Shown here piece by piece: positions 6,454 to 13,422 of a stretch of DNA of 19,169 bases (its first letter is position 1; every line of letters begins with the position of its first letter). The translations under genes were made by a program, and so were the position numbers. This DNA comes from B1-G15 sp964346135 (lineage in GTDB: Archaea > Thermoproteota > Bathyarchaeia > Bathyarchaeales > Bathyarchaeaceae): contig CAYFTS010000160.1 of NCBI GenBank assembly GCA_964346135.1, positions 1 through 19,169 of the forward strand. The letters are read 5' to 3'. The notes beneath the pieces are model-generated. The model was not told the origin of the DNA. It saw nothing but the letters and a program-made list of their open reading frames with translations, and made no database searches.

Positions 6454-6747
6454 ATGAGTGAGACTTTAATTCCAATTGTGTACCAATTAGGCATAGGCGG
6501 TATCGGCGGATTTTTCGTGGGATATACGGTTAAGAAGATTACTAGAATCGCGATAATTATCGCAGTTGTTGCATTTTCCTTTGCATATTTAGCTTTCACG
6601 AAGGTGATCAATATAGATTATGATGCGTTGCTGAAACTAGCAGGTCTAGCCGATCCAGTGGTGGGGCTGCTAGCACCTTTCCTATCCGCTTTTCCGTTTT
6701 TAGGCAGTTTTATTGTTGGACTCTGGTTTGGATTTAGGAAAGGGTAA
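6454..6747 (+). CDS. FUN14 family membrane protein
   Basis: A 97-residue membrane protein. The family-typical glycine-rich first helix GIGGIGGFFVGYTVKKI (13-29) is followed by a hydrophobic segment at 31-48. A polar stretch NIDYDALLKLAGL (53-65) comes next, and a last glycine-containing segment (about 68-93) ends in GFRKG. This helical-hairpin layout and the GxGGxxGxxxGYxxKK pattern match FUN14 (the family of eukaryotic mitophagy receptor FUNDC1). Archaeal members are widespread but uncharacterised; no autophagy role should be inferred. The ATG at 6454 follows the zinc finger stop by 8 bases, with little Shine-Dalgarno signal. Its stop is only 9 bases from the stop of the convergent DHH gene. 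Confidence 0.75.
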   Translation: MSETLIPIVYQLGIGGIGGFFVGYTVKKITRIAIIIAVVAFSFAYLAFTKVINIDYDALLKLAGLADPVVGLLAPFLSAFPFLGSFIVGLWFGFRKG

Positions 6748-6756
6748 GCTAATCGT

Positions 6757-7752
6757 TCAACTATTTCTTTTAAACTTCTGTCTCAAAATTCTCACACAGC
6801 GCTTAAGGGCGAGATCCACATCTCCTACTCCATTAGCTCCAGCTGAAGTTGAGTGTCCACCGCCCATGCCGTGAAGATAGTCACCAAGTGGTTTAGCTAC
6901 ATCCCGACCCAAATGTATACCCGTTTTTTCGTAGAAGTCGCGACTAGCTCTCAAGCTAACTTGAAGCTTCTCTCCTCTTTGACCCACAATAACCGCCATG
7001 TGAGCTCCCAGCCTAATCAAGGCTCTCGCTGCTGATGCTTGATAAGCACCAACATGGGATAACGCGATTAGCCATTCATTCATCTTTTTGAGTTTAACTC
7101 GTTTACTCGCCTTAAGTCGTGCTATGCGTTCTGATAGGTCTATTGGTAAAGAAAGCAGAGGTAGGGTTTCTTCAACGTTCAACCCTGCGTCTATGAGGTC
7201 GGCTACGGTCTTAAATGTGGCGGAGCTAGCTAAAATGAAGTGTCTAGTGTCAAACGCTATCCCGAGGAACAGTGCTTTAGCTTCATCTTTCGTTGGCTTA
7301 ACCTCAGCTTCTCTAAACAGTTGGTACACAATTTCGCAGGTGGATGATGCTTTTTCATCAGTCAAGCTTACTGTTACAAGGCGTTCTGTATCTGGGTGAC
7401 TTGCGTGATGGTCAATCACGACGAGTGGGGAGTTTGATGCTTTGATCTGTTCACTCCACTCGTCAAGCTGTTGGATAGTGTTTGTGTCCAGCAACACGAC
7501 TAAGTCTGCTTTCTCAATATGCGGTTGTGCTGTTAGCTTTATGGGCAACGATTTCAACAAGAATTTGGAGAGCCTGCTGAGTCCTTGAGCCGCTGATATA
7601 GTAACTTTCAGTTTGGGTTGCAGACGTTTAAGTAGTTGGGAGAACGCAAATGCCGCGCATACAGCGTCTGGGTCAGCATTATGATGGCATAAAAGAACAG
7701 CCAGTTTTGCGTCAGATTTGTCTATGAGTGTTGTTATTTTGTTGATTTGCAT
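6757..7752 (-). CDS. DHH/DHHA1 family phosphoesterase
   Basis: A 331-residue member of the RecJ/NrnA-type DHH superfamily, metal-dependent enzymes that cleave short oligonucleotides or cyclic dinucleotides. The DHH domain shows HHNADPDA (23-30), LLDTNT (87-92), the name-giving DHH (114-116) and FDTR (167-170). The C-terminal DHHA1 domain has GMGGGHSTSAGA (295-306). All expected metal ligands are present. It is the last gene of the superoperon, and its ATG overlaps the DUF3194 gene by 19 nt. This gene order is conserved in many archaea, which suggests a role with the exosome in RNA end processing (inference). The exact substrate cannot be read from sequence. Confidence 0.9.
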   Translation of the reverse strand: MQINKITTLIDKSDAKLAVLLCHHNADPDAVCAAFAFSQLLKRLQPKLKVTISAAQGLSRLSKFLLKSLPIKLTAQPHIEKADLVVLLDTNTIQQLDEWSEQIKASNSPLVVIDHHASHPDTERLVTVSLTDEKASSTCEIVYQLFREAEVKPTKDEAKALFLGIAFDTRHFILASSATFKTVADLIDAGLNVEETLPLLSLPIDLSERIARLKASKRVKLKKMNEWLIALSHVGAYQASAARALIRLGAHMAVIVGQRGEKLQVSLRASRDFYEKTGIHLGRDVAKPLGDYLHGMGGGHSTSAGANGVGDVDLALKRCVRILRQKFKRNS

Positions 7753-8048
7753 GCAAACTCACTTAAACACTTTTCAATGGATGTGAAGGCTTTTTTGATG
7801 GTTTCGTTAGCCAATTTTTTCACATCATAGTTTTTCATCAGAGGCGACAGGGCAATCTCCACATCAACGTTTACGGAAACTGGTTTTGTTCCTTCGGTTT
7901 CAACGGTTATGTTGAGCACAGAGATTCTGCGGGAGGGAACTTTTGACAAGACGTGTTCTCTTGCTGTCTTCTCTGCAACCTCGCAAATTTCTTCCATCTG
8001 CTCGGAGGTAAGTTCTGGTATGCTCATTTGTTTCAAAAATTTTTCCAC
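7734..8048 (-). CDS. DUF3194 family archaeal protein
   Basis: A 104-residue protein found almost only in archaea, usually between prefoldin beta and the DHH gene, as here. The core pattern VETEGTKPVSVNVDVEIALSP (50-70) suggests a small alpha/beta fold with an amphipathic C-terminal helix. No catalytic motif is visible and the function is unknown. The frame opens with GTG 8048, one base after the prefoldin stop (TAGAGTG). An in-frame ATG at 8027 is an alternative start that removes seven residues; neither has a clear ribosome site. Its end overlaps the DHH gene by 19 nt. Confidence 0.78.
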   Translation of the reverse strand: MEKFLKQMSIPELTSEQMEEICEVAEKTAREHVLSKVPSRRISVLNITVETEGTKPVSVNVDVEIALSPLMKNYDVKKLANETIKKAFTSIEKCLSEFACKSTK

Positions 8049-8049
8049 T

Positions 8050-8418
8050 CTAAGGTGGGGGTGAAACTGGGCGTAAATCCTGTTGAAGCTTAGTTTGCAG
8101 GTCCTTCACTTGGGTTCGCAGACGTTCTTCCTGTTTGCCTAACACGTTGATTCTCATGTTAAGGAGTTCCTTCTGTTCCTTCAACTCTTTAGTCACTTTT
8201 GTTTTCTTTGACTTCACTAGAAGCGAGCCAACGGACTTGTAAATGACAGCTTGCTTAGTAAGTTTTTCTAACTCGCTTAAAGCTTGTTCAGTTTCGGTGA
8301 GCCCTAATTCAAGCTGTTGTTTTTGTGTTAACACTGACTGCAGCGTCTGTTGCAACTGCTGAAGTCTCAGCAATCGCTGTTGAACTTGGGGCGGGAGTTT
8401 CGAAATTTCGTTGCTCAT
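8050..8418 (-). CDS. pfdB: Prefoldin beta subunit
   Basis: A 122-residue coiled-coil subunit of the hexameric prefoldin chaperone, which holds unfolded proteins and passes them to the thermosome. Two long glutamine/leucine-rich helices (about 8-45 and 75-115) flank a short beta region (AVIYKSVGSLLVKSKK), the normal beta-subunit architecture. The tail ends in RPVSPPP. I place the start at ATG 8418 because ggagg (8426-8430) precedes it by 7 bases and the protein then begins MSNEISKLPPQ like its homologues. An upstream ATG at 8466 would add 16 unlikely residues. It follows pcc1 after 75 nt, the largest gap inside the superoperon. Confidence 0.92.
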   Translation of the reverse strand: MSNEISKLPPQVQQRLLRLQQLQQTLQSVLTQKQQLELGLTETEQALSELEKLTKQAVIYKSVGSLLVKSKKTKVTKELKEQKELLNMRINVLGKQEERLRTQVKDLQTKLQQDLRPVSPPP

Positions 8419-8480
8419 CTTGTTTCCTCCATAACTACTCACATATTTCTTTTCTGAACTCAGCATTAAGGGTCAAGCTT

Positions 8481-8488
8481 TAATTAAG
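8481..8488 (-). promoter_or_regulatory. Possible internal promoter before prefoldin beta
   Basis: The 75-nt gap between pcc1 and pfdB is the only sizeable gap in the superoperon. It contains an AT-rich CTTAATTAAAG (minus strand). A start site about 25 bases on would leave a leader of about 35-40 nt to the prefoldin ATG. This could give prefoldin, DUF3194 and DHH independent expression. Evidence is composition only. Confidence 0.3.
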
Positions 8489-8493
8489 TGTTT

Positions 8494-8760
8494 TCAATTT
8501 GTTCCTTGCTCATAAGAATCTAAAACTAGACATGAATCATTGATAAGATTGATCCAGCGAAGGTAAGAGTTCACAGCAGCTCGTAAAGCGGAAGTGTCTG
8601 ACGCCTCAAAACTCAACGTTAAAACAGTGCCCACACCGTCCACTTTCACTCTAGAGCGAAAAGAAGCCGGAGTCTTGGTTTCAGGCTGCAATGCACTCAA
8701 CACGATTTCTAAACGTCTTTCAGACGGAAAATTCAGGCGTATAATAGCGTGAGACTTCAT
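8494..8760 (-). CDS. pcc1: KEOPS complex subunit Pcc1
   Basis: The 88-residue dimerising subunit of KEOPS, the complex (with Kae1, Bud32, Cgi121) that installs threonylcarbamoyl-adenosine (t6A) on tRNA. The sequence has the Pcc1 pattern: an initial strand HAIIRLNFPSERRLEIVLSAL, then VKVDGVGTVLTLSFEASDTSALRAAVNSYLRWI, which gives the two-strand/long-helix fold. The start is ATG 8760, overlapping the Brix stop as ATGA. A GTG at 8775 in the same frame would add five residues inside Brix. Position between Brix and prefoldin matches other archaea. Confidence 0.88.
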   Translation of the reverse strand: MKSHAIIRLNFPSERRLEIVLSALQPETKTPASFRSRVKVDGVGTVLTLSFEASDTSALRAAVNSYLRWINLINDSCLVLDSYEQGTN

Positions 8761-9311
8761 TTTTTGATTTCCCACGCCACATGTGATAAGGTAATACGAG
8801 GACCATTTTCAACAGTCTCAGGAAGAAACAGGAACGTGACTTGAGCGCGATGCAAATCATTTGTTGAAATGTGCATCGATGTCTTGAACTTTGAAACCGC
8901 CTCATCCATTTGAGACAGTGGAACGTTTAGAAAGTTCGATAAAGACTTCGCTATCCTCATGATTTCATTAGAATCTTCGGATGACGCAGTTATGATAAGT
9001 GAACGAACAGGTTTAGTCTTTGCCCTATTAAATTCTCTTTGAAGCTTTATGCTTGCGACGTACATTATAGGAGGAACAAGCACTAAACCTTCTTGCCTTA
9101 TCTTGAAAAGTTCGATTTTTCCAGGCCCACTCTTCCATCGGTCAACAATAACAACTCGGTCAGCATCAAACTCAAGAGCCTTCTCAGCTATCCCGTCAAG
9201 ACTCAGCTTACCCCGATTAACTCGCACAACATCGGGGATAGAACGAGCGAGGTCACGACAAAACGTTCGTATTCTTGCTGTTGGCCTCCGAGAAGTTGTT
9301 AACAACAGCAC
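8757..9311 (-). CDS. Brix domain rRNA maturation protein (Imp4-like)
   Basis: A 184-residue single-domain protein of the archaeal Brix/Imp4 family, relatives of eukaryotic factors that help fold and process pre-rRNA. The N-terminal LLLTTSRRPTARIRTFCRDL (2-21) is the family hallmark and is followed by IPDVVRVNRGK (25-35). Later strands VVIVDRW, LVLVPPI and RSLIITAS alternate with helices as expected. The GTG start lies one base after the L37Ae stop (TAGAGTG). The same junction is seen at prefoldin/DUF3194. Many archaea have rpo12 between L37Ae and Brix; here there is no room for it. Confidence 0.87.
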   Translation of the reverse strand: MLLLTTSRRPTARIRTFCRDLARSIPDVVRVNRGKLSLDGIAEKALEFDADRVVIVDRWKSGPGKIELFKIRQEGLVLVPPIMYVASIKLQREFNRAKTKPVRSLIITASSEDSNEIMRIAKSLSNFLNVPLSQMDEAVSKFKTSMHISTNDLHRAQVTFLFLPETVENGPRITLSHVAWEIKK

Positions 9312-9312
9312 T

Positions 9313-9612
9313 CTATTTTTCCTCTTCCAGAGGCACTTCCACGGTTGGCAAGCCCTTAGCAGTTCGCTTTGCTACGATGCCCAATTTTGTAACTGGAACA
9401 TAGGCGCCGCCAGTGAAGGTGAAGCCGCATTTTCTGCAACTCCATACGCCAACGCTTTTTCTTCGAACTGACTCGCTGCCACACTGAGGACACTTGTGGG
9501 CCTTCTCCATTCCTGAAATGACTTCAACATATCGCTTTCGGACAGTTGAGCCGTAGCGGGCTCCAAGTCCTCTTGTTGAGCCCACCTTCTTCTTTCGCTT
9601 TCGACTGCCCAT
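9313..9612 (-). CDS. rpl37ae: 50S ribosomal protein L37Ae (eL43)
   Basis: A 99-residue zinc-ribbon protein of the large subunit. It starts with a very basic segment (SRKRKKKVGSTRGLGARYGS). Then come the two zinc knuckles CPQC (about 42-45) and CRKC (about 59-62), and the conserved FTGGAYVPVT after them. It lies directly behind rrp42 with stop and start touching (TGAATG), so it is probably translated by re-initiation. It links the exosome operon to ribosome supply. Confidence 0.95.
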   Translation of the reverse strand: MGSRKRKKKVGSTRGLGARYGSTVRKRYVEVISGMEKAHKCPQCGSESVRRKSVGVWSCRKCGFTFTGGAYVPVTKLGIVAKRTAKGLPTVEVPLEEEK

Positions 9613-10410
9613 TCAACCTTTCACCACGCGCTTTCGCAGTTCCTCACCTTTAGTTTTAGCTATTTTCGCAGCTTCTAAAATCTGTTGTGTCGTGAAATAG
9701 CCATTACCACCCTTTTGTAACGCGCAGATATTTCCGTCTTTGTTTGTGGTTATGGTGAGCCTTGCATCCATAACCTGCTCCTCCTCTAGCATTGGGTCCA
9801 CGATAAGTTTGTCATTTATCTTGGCAAAAGTCACAGCTATGGGGTAGTCTTTCACTGGAAGCTGAGTGTAACCTGGCTTCACCTCAATTTCACCTTCTTT
9901 CACCGCATACTTGAACATCTTGGTGTTGAGCAAAGCGGCTAATGCCGCCAAAGCTGAAGCATCTATGAGATTTCCATCGTGATTGAGAACGTAAATGTCG
10001 ACAAAGACGATGAAAACCTTTTTTCTAGGCTCCACACATAACTCCTCAAGAGCAATCGTCTTTGACTCTCGTATGCCTCGGTCAACAATTCTCGCAAGTT
10101 CCACAGCGTCTTCATTAGGTGGTCCTGGTTCAAATGAGGGTGAAGCGAGGGGCGCCAGTTCAGCGTTCACGGTTAGGACTCCCTTATCTGGTACATCGGG
10201 AAACGGTTCGCCAACATCAATTTTTATCCCTACTAACACCTCGGTTTTGCCTAGGCGCACGCTAGCGGAACCCTCAGCGCGTCCAGCGACTCCTGTCTCT
10301 AGTTGGAATTCACGATGGTCAGTTAACCCTCGTCCGTCCAGTCTCTTTCCTTGGGAAACCAGCTGAGCGATCTGTTTCTGTTTAACGCGAATGATGATTG
10401 GAGTTTTCAT
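9613..10410 (-). CDS. rrp42: Exosome subunit Rrp42 (non-catalytic RNase PH-like)
   Basis: A 265-residue RNase PH-fold subunit that alternates with Rrp41 in the hexameric exosome ring. It provides structure and RNA binding, not catalysis. Signatures include KRLDGRGLTDHREF (22-35), an early strand set, the RGIRESKTIALEELCVEPRKK segment, and VDIYVLNHDGNLIDASALAA. The C-terminal KGGNGYFTTQQI is typical of Rrp42. The start ATG overlaps the rrp41 stop (ATGA), keeping the two ring subunits in step during translation. Confidence 0.95.
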   Translation of the reverse strand: MKTPIIIRVKQKQIAQLVSQGKRLDGRGLTDHREFQLETGVAGRAEGSASVRLGKTEVLVGIKIDVGEPFPDVPDKGVLTVNAELAPLASPSFEPGPPNEDAVELARIVDRGIRESKTIALEELCVEPRKKVFIVFVDIYVLNHDGNLIDASALAALAALLNTKMFKYAVKEGEIEVKPGYTQLPVKDYPIAVTFAKINDKLIVDPMLEEEQVMDARLTITTNKDGNICALQKGGNGYFTTQQILEAAKIAKTKGEELRKRVVKG

Positions 10411-11150
10411 TCTTTAGCTTCCTCCTCAACCGTGATGTACTTCGCTTTTAAAGCGTCTTTTTGAAGTTTGTATATCTGTTTGCAACCTTCTACCGCCATG
10501 TTTACAAGTTGTTCAAACTCTTCAAGCGTTACTTTTCCATCCATCTGAAGCAACGTTACTGCGTTTAAGGAAGGTATCCATGCTAAGGGCAGGTCCGCCT
10601 CACCCTCCTTATCTTCAACATCATTCAAATCCAGCACCAAATGTCCATCAACCTTCCCAGCTGCACATGCTGCTACCAAATCCCGCATAGGTATGCCTGC
10701 GTCAGCCAGTGCCAAAGAACCAGCTGTGAGGCTCGCGCATCTTGTTCCACCGTCGGCTTGTAGAACTTCAATGAACAGTTCGATAGAGGTTCGTGGGTAG
10801 TATTCTATGAAGATGGCGGGTTCAAGGGCTTCTTTGATCACTTTTGAAAGCTCTACTTCTCTTCTTGAGGGTGCAGGCGACTTTCTATCTTGAACTGAAA
10901 ACGGTGCCATATGGTAGCGGCACCGAAGCAAAGCTCGATCTGAAATGGCTAAATGTTTGGGGTGAACTTCCTTTGGTCCATACACTCCAGCGAGAATCTT
11001 GTTTTTTCCCTGTTCTATGTATGCAGAGCCGTCAGTGTTGTCGAGAATACCAACTTCTAGCTTTATAGGTCTTAACTTGTCTACTTCTCTTCCATCTATC
11101 CGAACACCTTTTTTATCTATTAATTTTTCATTTTTCTTCTTCTTTGACAT
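10407..11150 (-). CDS. rrp41: Exosome catalytic subunit Rrp41
   Basis: A 247-residue RNase PH-family subunit that performs phosphorolytic 3'-5' RNA degradation (and reverse polyadenylation) in the archaeal exosome. KKGVRIDGREVDKLRPIKLE is the family start. RCRYHMAPFS and PSRREVELSKVI supply the arginines that bind RNA and phosphate. The acidic patch DLNDVEDKEGEADLPLAW contains the metal-binding aspartates. I chose ATG 11150 because gaggtg lies six bases upstream. A GTG at 11159 would add three residues. The start lies inside rrp4 (23-nt overlap), an unusually long overlap for this operon. It ends overlapping rrp42. Confidence 0.95.
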   Translation of the reverse strand: MSKKKKNEKLIDKKGVRIDGREVDKLRPIKLEVGILDNTDGSAYIEQGKNKILAGVYGPKEVHPKHLAISDRALLRCRYHMAPFSVQDRKSPAPSRREVELSKVIKEALEPAIFIEYYPRTSIELFIEVLQADGGTRCASLTAGSLALADAGIPMRDLVAACAAGKVDGHLVLDLNDVEDKEGEADLPLAWIPSLNAVTLLQMDGKVTLEEFEQLVNMAVEGCKQIYKLQKDALKAKYITVEEEAKE

Positions 11151-11850
11151 GTTCAACACCTCTTTTTTTATTTCTAATCATTTCAGTTACGCGATCCGTT
11201 AACCCGATCGTATGGGCTTCCTCTTCGATTTTGCGAATAGCCATAATAGCAAGTTGTTCATCTTCAAGAGACTTCCCGCTAACAAGAATTACGCCGTTTT
11301 GACCAACAGTTATCTGGCAACCCGTTTCTTGTTTCAACATAGTTATCATTGAACCTTGTCTTCCAATAACCCGAGGAATCTTCGTAGGAACGATCTCAAT
11401 AATCTGTCCACGCTTGACCTTTCCGAGACCAAGGTCACTAACGGTTAACAGAGGATCGCGTGTTCGGTCATAGGCAACTATTTTAGCTATGACAAGGTCG
11501 CCTACGTCAAATATGGAGGACAACTCGTCTCTCTGGGGCTTAAACGGTCGGTTAAGAGCATCTGAGGCTCGAAGCACTGCTGGGTATGGCGCCTTGATGT
11601 CTAATAGCCATACTCCCAGAGAAACTTCAGTCACTTTTCCTATGACCAAATCTCCAATGAACGGAACGTAAAATGCTTTCAGAGCGACCACAGAGACTCT
11701 ACGATTGCCATAATCAACAAGTCCAACGCGTGTGGCGTAAATCTTGCCATTTTCTTTGTATGTATTGTCACCAGCCAAGTAATTGTTTTCCGCCAGCAAA
11801 TCTCCAGGAGTTACAATCTGTTTTCTTTCGTAGAAAGTAGGCAAATTCAT
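11128..11850 (-). CDS. rrp4: Exosome cap subunit Rrp4 (S1 and KH domains)
   Basis: RNA-binding cap of the exosome that captures substrates, often A-rich, above the Rrp41/Rrp42 pore. The roughly 240 residues comprise an N-terminal domain (KQIVTPGDLLAE, about 10-20), an S1 domain (about 65-140) and a KH domain (about 150-215) with GRQG (near 164-167). A charged tail (VEHVKEEEK) follows. Start choice: ATG 11850 or the GTG directly before it (11853). An aaagg stretch sits just before the GTG, leaving three bases to the ATG, so the ATG is slightly better. The tail shares 23 nt with rrp41. Confidence 0.94.
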   Translation of the reverse strand: MNLPTFYERKQIVTPGDLLAENNYLAGDNTYKENGKIYATRVGLVDYGNRRVSVVALKAFYVPFIGDLVIGKVTEVSLGVWLLDIKAPYPAVLRASDALNRPFKPQRDELSSIFDVGDLVIAKIVAYDRTRDPLLTVSDLGLGKVKRGQIIEIVPTKIPRVIGRQGSMITMLKQETGCQITVGQNGVILVSGKSLEDEQLAIMAIRKIEEEAHTIGLTDRVTEMIRNKKRGVEHVKEEEK

Positions 11851-11873
11851 CACCTTTCATAATAAAGATTTAA

Positions 11874-12563
11874 TTATCTAACCATTTTCGCTTCAAGTTT
11901 ACCCCGAGTCATATCTCCAAGCTTTTCCAGAAAGGGACCATAAAGTCCAGCGGGCAGTTCCACAACTGCGAACCATGATCCATCAGCCCGCCATTCTTCA
12001 CGTTTGATGATGCCGAATCCCTTAGCGGTTCCGTAAACTTTACCTGCATGTTCAGGTGGGATATGGATGGCAACGGAGACTTTCTCCATTTTGAGGGGTA
12101 GAATTGGGCGCAAGAGCTTTACAATCTCTTTTGCTTGTTCCTCAACTTCTTTATAGGGATCAATGGAGAAGTGAATTTGTTCCATCGCTTGCTCTATGCG
12201 TATAGGGGGATGGGGAAGGTTTGTTTTTGGGTCAACGCATTGGCGGGATATGAAGGCAATAATCCGTTTTCGTTTGTCTTCGATTAATTGTTTTCGTTGC
12301 TCAGTGGTTAACTGTAGTGTGCCTTTCTTCAGTATTATGCTAGCTATCTTAAGAGGATCTGTGGTTCCGAAAACTTCAGAGAGTTTATCTTCCGAAGGCT
12401 TTAACCCTTTGTTAGAGTCTGTGAAAACGGTGTCAGTCACCAACACTTCAGAGATCGATTTGACTTTCCCAAGTCTATAAGAAAGAGCTGGTTGCGGTTT
12501 GACAAGGATCTCGAAGTGTTCTCCTTCATGGGTTAAACGCGCAACTGTAAACCGCTCATTCAT
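11874..12563 (-). CDS. sdo1: SBDS family ribosome maturation protein
   Basis: A 229-residue homologue of human SBDS/yeast Sdo1, which helps release the anti-association factor eIF6 from the large ribosomal subunit. It has the usual three domains. The N-terminal FYSH domain (about 1-88) includes FEILVKP and ISEVLVTDTVFTDSNKG. A helical middle domain (about 89-160) includes RQCVDPKTNLPHPPIRIEQAM. A ferredoxin-like C-terminal domain (about 161-229) includes VSVAIHIPPEHAGKVYG. The ATG overlaps the psmA stop (ATGA). Archaea normally keep it next to psmA and the exosome genes, as seen here. Confidence 0.95.
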   Translation of the reverse strand: MNERFTVARLTHEGEHFEILVKPQPALSYRLGKVKSISEVLVTDTVFTDSNKGLKPSEDKLSEVFGTTDPLKIASIILKKGTLQLTTEQRKQLIEDKRKRIIAFISRQCVDPKTNLPHPPIRIEQAMEQIHFSIDPYKEVEEQAKEIVKLLRPILPLKMEKVSVAIHIPPEHAGKVYGTAKGFGIIKREEWRADGSWFAVVELPAGLYGPFLEKLGDMTRGKLEAKMVR

Positions 12564-13297
12564 TGGGCTCCACTGCCTTGGAGACCCTTCTTGTAGCCTT
12601 CAATTTCCTCATCGCTAAGCATTCGAAGCCTTTTTGTTGCAGTTGGGATCACAGCTAACTTGAATCTCAGTGCTTCTCCTCTTGCTTCAAGCGCCTTAAC
12701 CAGACATTTCGCGGCGAGTTTGATTGTCTCATCAAGTTTCAACTCTTCCTTATATTCTTCTTTTAAGATAGCTTCAACCGTTTCGCGACCAACCCCTACC
12801 GCAACAGCTTTGTATCCTCTGTAGGAGCCGCTTGGATCCGTTGAAAACACTCGGTTTCCTGTTTTGTCTATGCCACCAACGATGATTGAAACTCCGAATG
12901 GTCTGACTCCAGCGTGTTGAGTATACAGTTGTTTTATGTCTCCGACGCGCTTTGTTAGAATCTCCACATCGATGGGTTCATCATACATTAATCGGTTGCT
13001 CTGAGAGTAAACTCTTGCTTGGTCGATGAGAATGCGGGCGTCGGATCCCAAACCGACAACCGCAGCGCCTAGATGATCATCTATCTCATAAAGTTTCCAA
13101 GTGAATTGTGGGTCTTGTAGTCTTGTTTCAATTTTCTCTTCCGCCCCCAATACAATTCCTTCGGAGCAAGCAATTCCCAATATAGTTGCTCCACGATTCA
13201 CCGTTTCGAGGGCGTATTCAACCTGAAAAAGGCGCCCATCTGGGGAAAATACTGTTATGGCTCGATCATAAGCCCCGGGCACCGCAAACACACTCAT
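12560..13297 (-). CDS. psmA: Proteasome alpha subunit
   Basis: A 245-residue alpha subunit forming the outer, gating rings of the 20S proteasome. The N-terminal signature YDRAITVFSPDGRLFQVEYA (10-29) and the following NRGAT mark it as alpha, not beta; there is no catalytic threonine or propeptide. The N-terminal helix and the YDR gate motif are intact. The ATG has a good ribosome site (gaggtgagg just upstream) and is the first gene of the superoperon, transcribed from the promoter at 13351-13358. The beta subunit is not in the window. Confidence 0.97.
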   Translation of the reverse strand: MSVFAVPGAYDRAITVFSPDGRLFQVEYALETVNRGATILGIACSEGIVLGAEEKIETRLQDPQFTWKLYEIDDHLGAAVVGLGSDARILIDQARVYSQSNRLMYDEPIDVEILTKRVGDIKQLYTQHAGVRPFGVSIIVGGIDKTGNRVFSTDPSGSYRGYKAVAVGVGRETVEAILKEEYKEELKLDETIKLAAKCLVKALEARGEALRFKLAVIPTATKRLRMLSDEEIEGYKKGLQGSGAQ

Positions 13298-13350
13298 TTC
13301 CTCACCTCGCTAATCTAACGTATCTTGCTTGTTCAGTTGTAGAGAAGCCG

Positions 13351-13358
13351 ATATAAAA
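13351..13358 (-). promoter_or_regulatory. Box A promoter of psmA and the superoperon
   Basis: On the minus strand the sequence reads TTTTATAT, a near-ideal archaeal TATA box, preceded by a short BRE-like purine/A-rich stretch. It sits about 55 bases before the psmA ATG, leaving a leader of about 30 nt with a strong ribosome site. It lies back to back with the DUF2096 promoter. Confidence 0.6.
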
Positions 13359-13372
13359 CAGTTATGCAGAAA

Positions 13373-13380
13373 ATTTAAAG
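13373..13380 (+). promoter_or_regulatory. Box A promoter of the DUF2096 gene
   Basis: The plus strand has atttaaag preceded by cagaaa, a BRE/TATA-like arrangement. Transcription would begin near 13400, giving a leader of some 20-35 nt. Only about 15 bp separate it from the opposing psmA box. Confidence 0.45.
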
Positions 13381-13422
13381 GAAAGAGAATAATGGATACA
13401 TGAAGAAGAAAAGACGACTGAA

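Noticed and set aside
9049..9471. 140-residue plus-strand frame opposite Brix and L37Ae
   Set aside because: Spans the junction of two certain genes on the other strand and has no domain pattern.
9995..10366. 123-residue plus-strand frame opposite rrp42
   Set aside because: Serine/threonine-rich translation typical of antisense to a conserved gene; no supporting signal.
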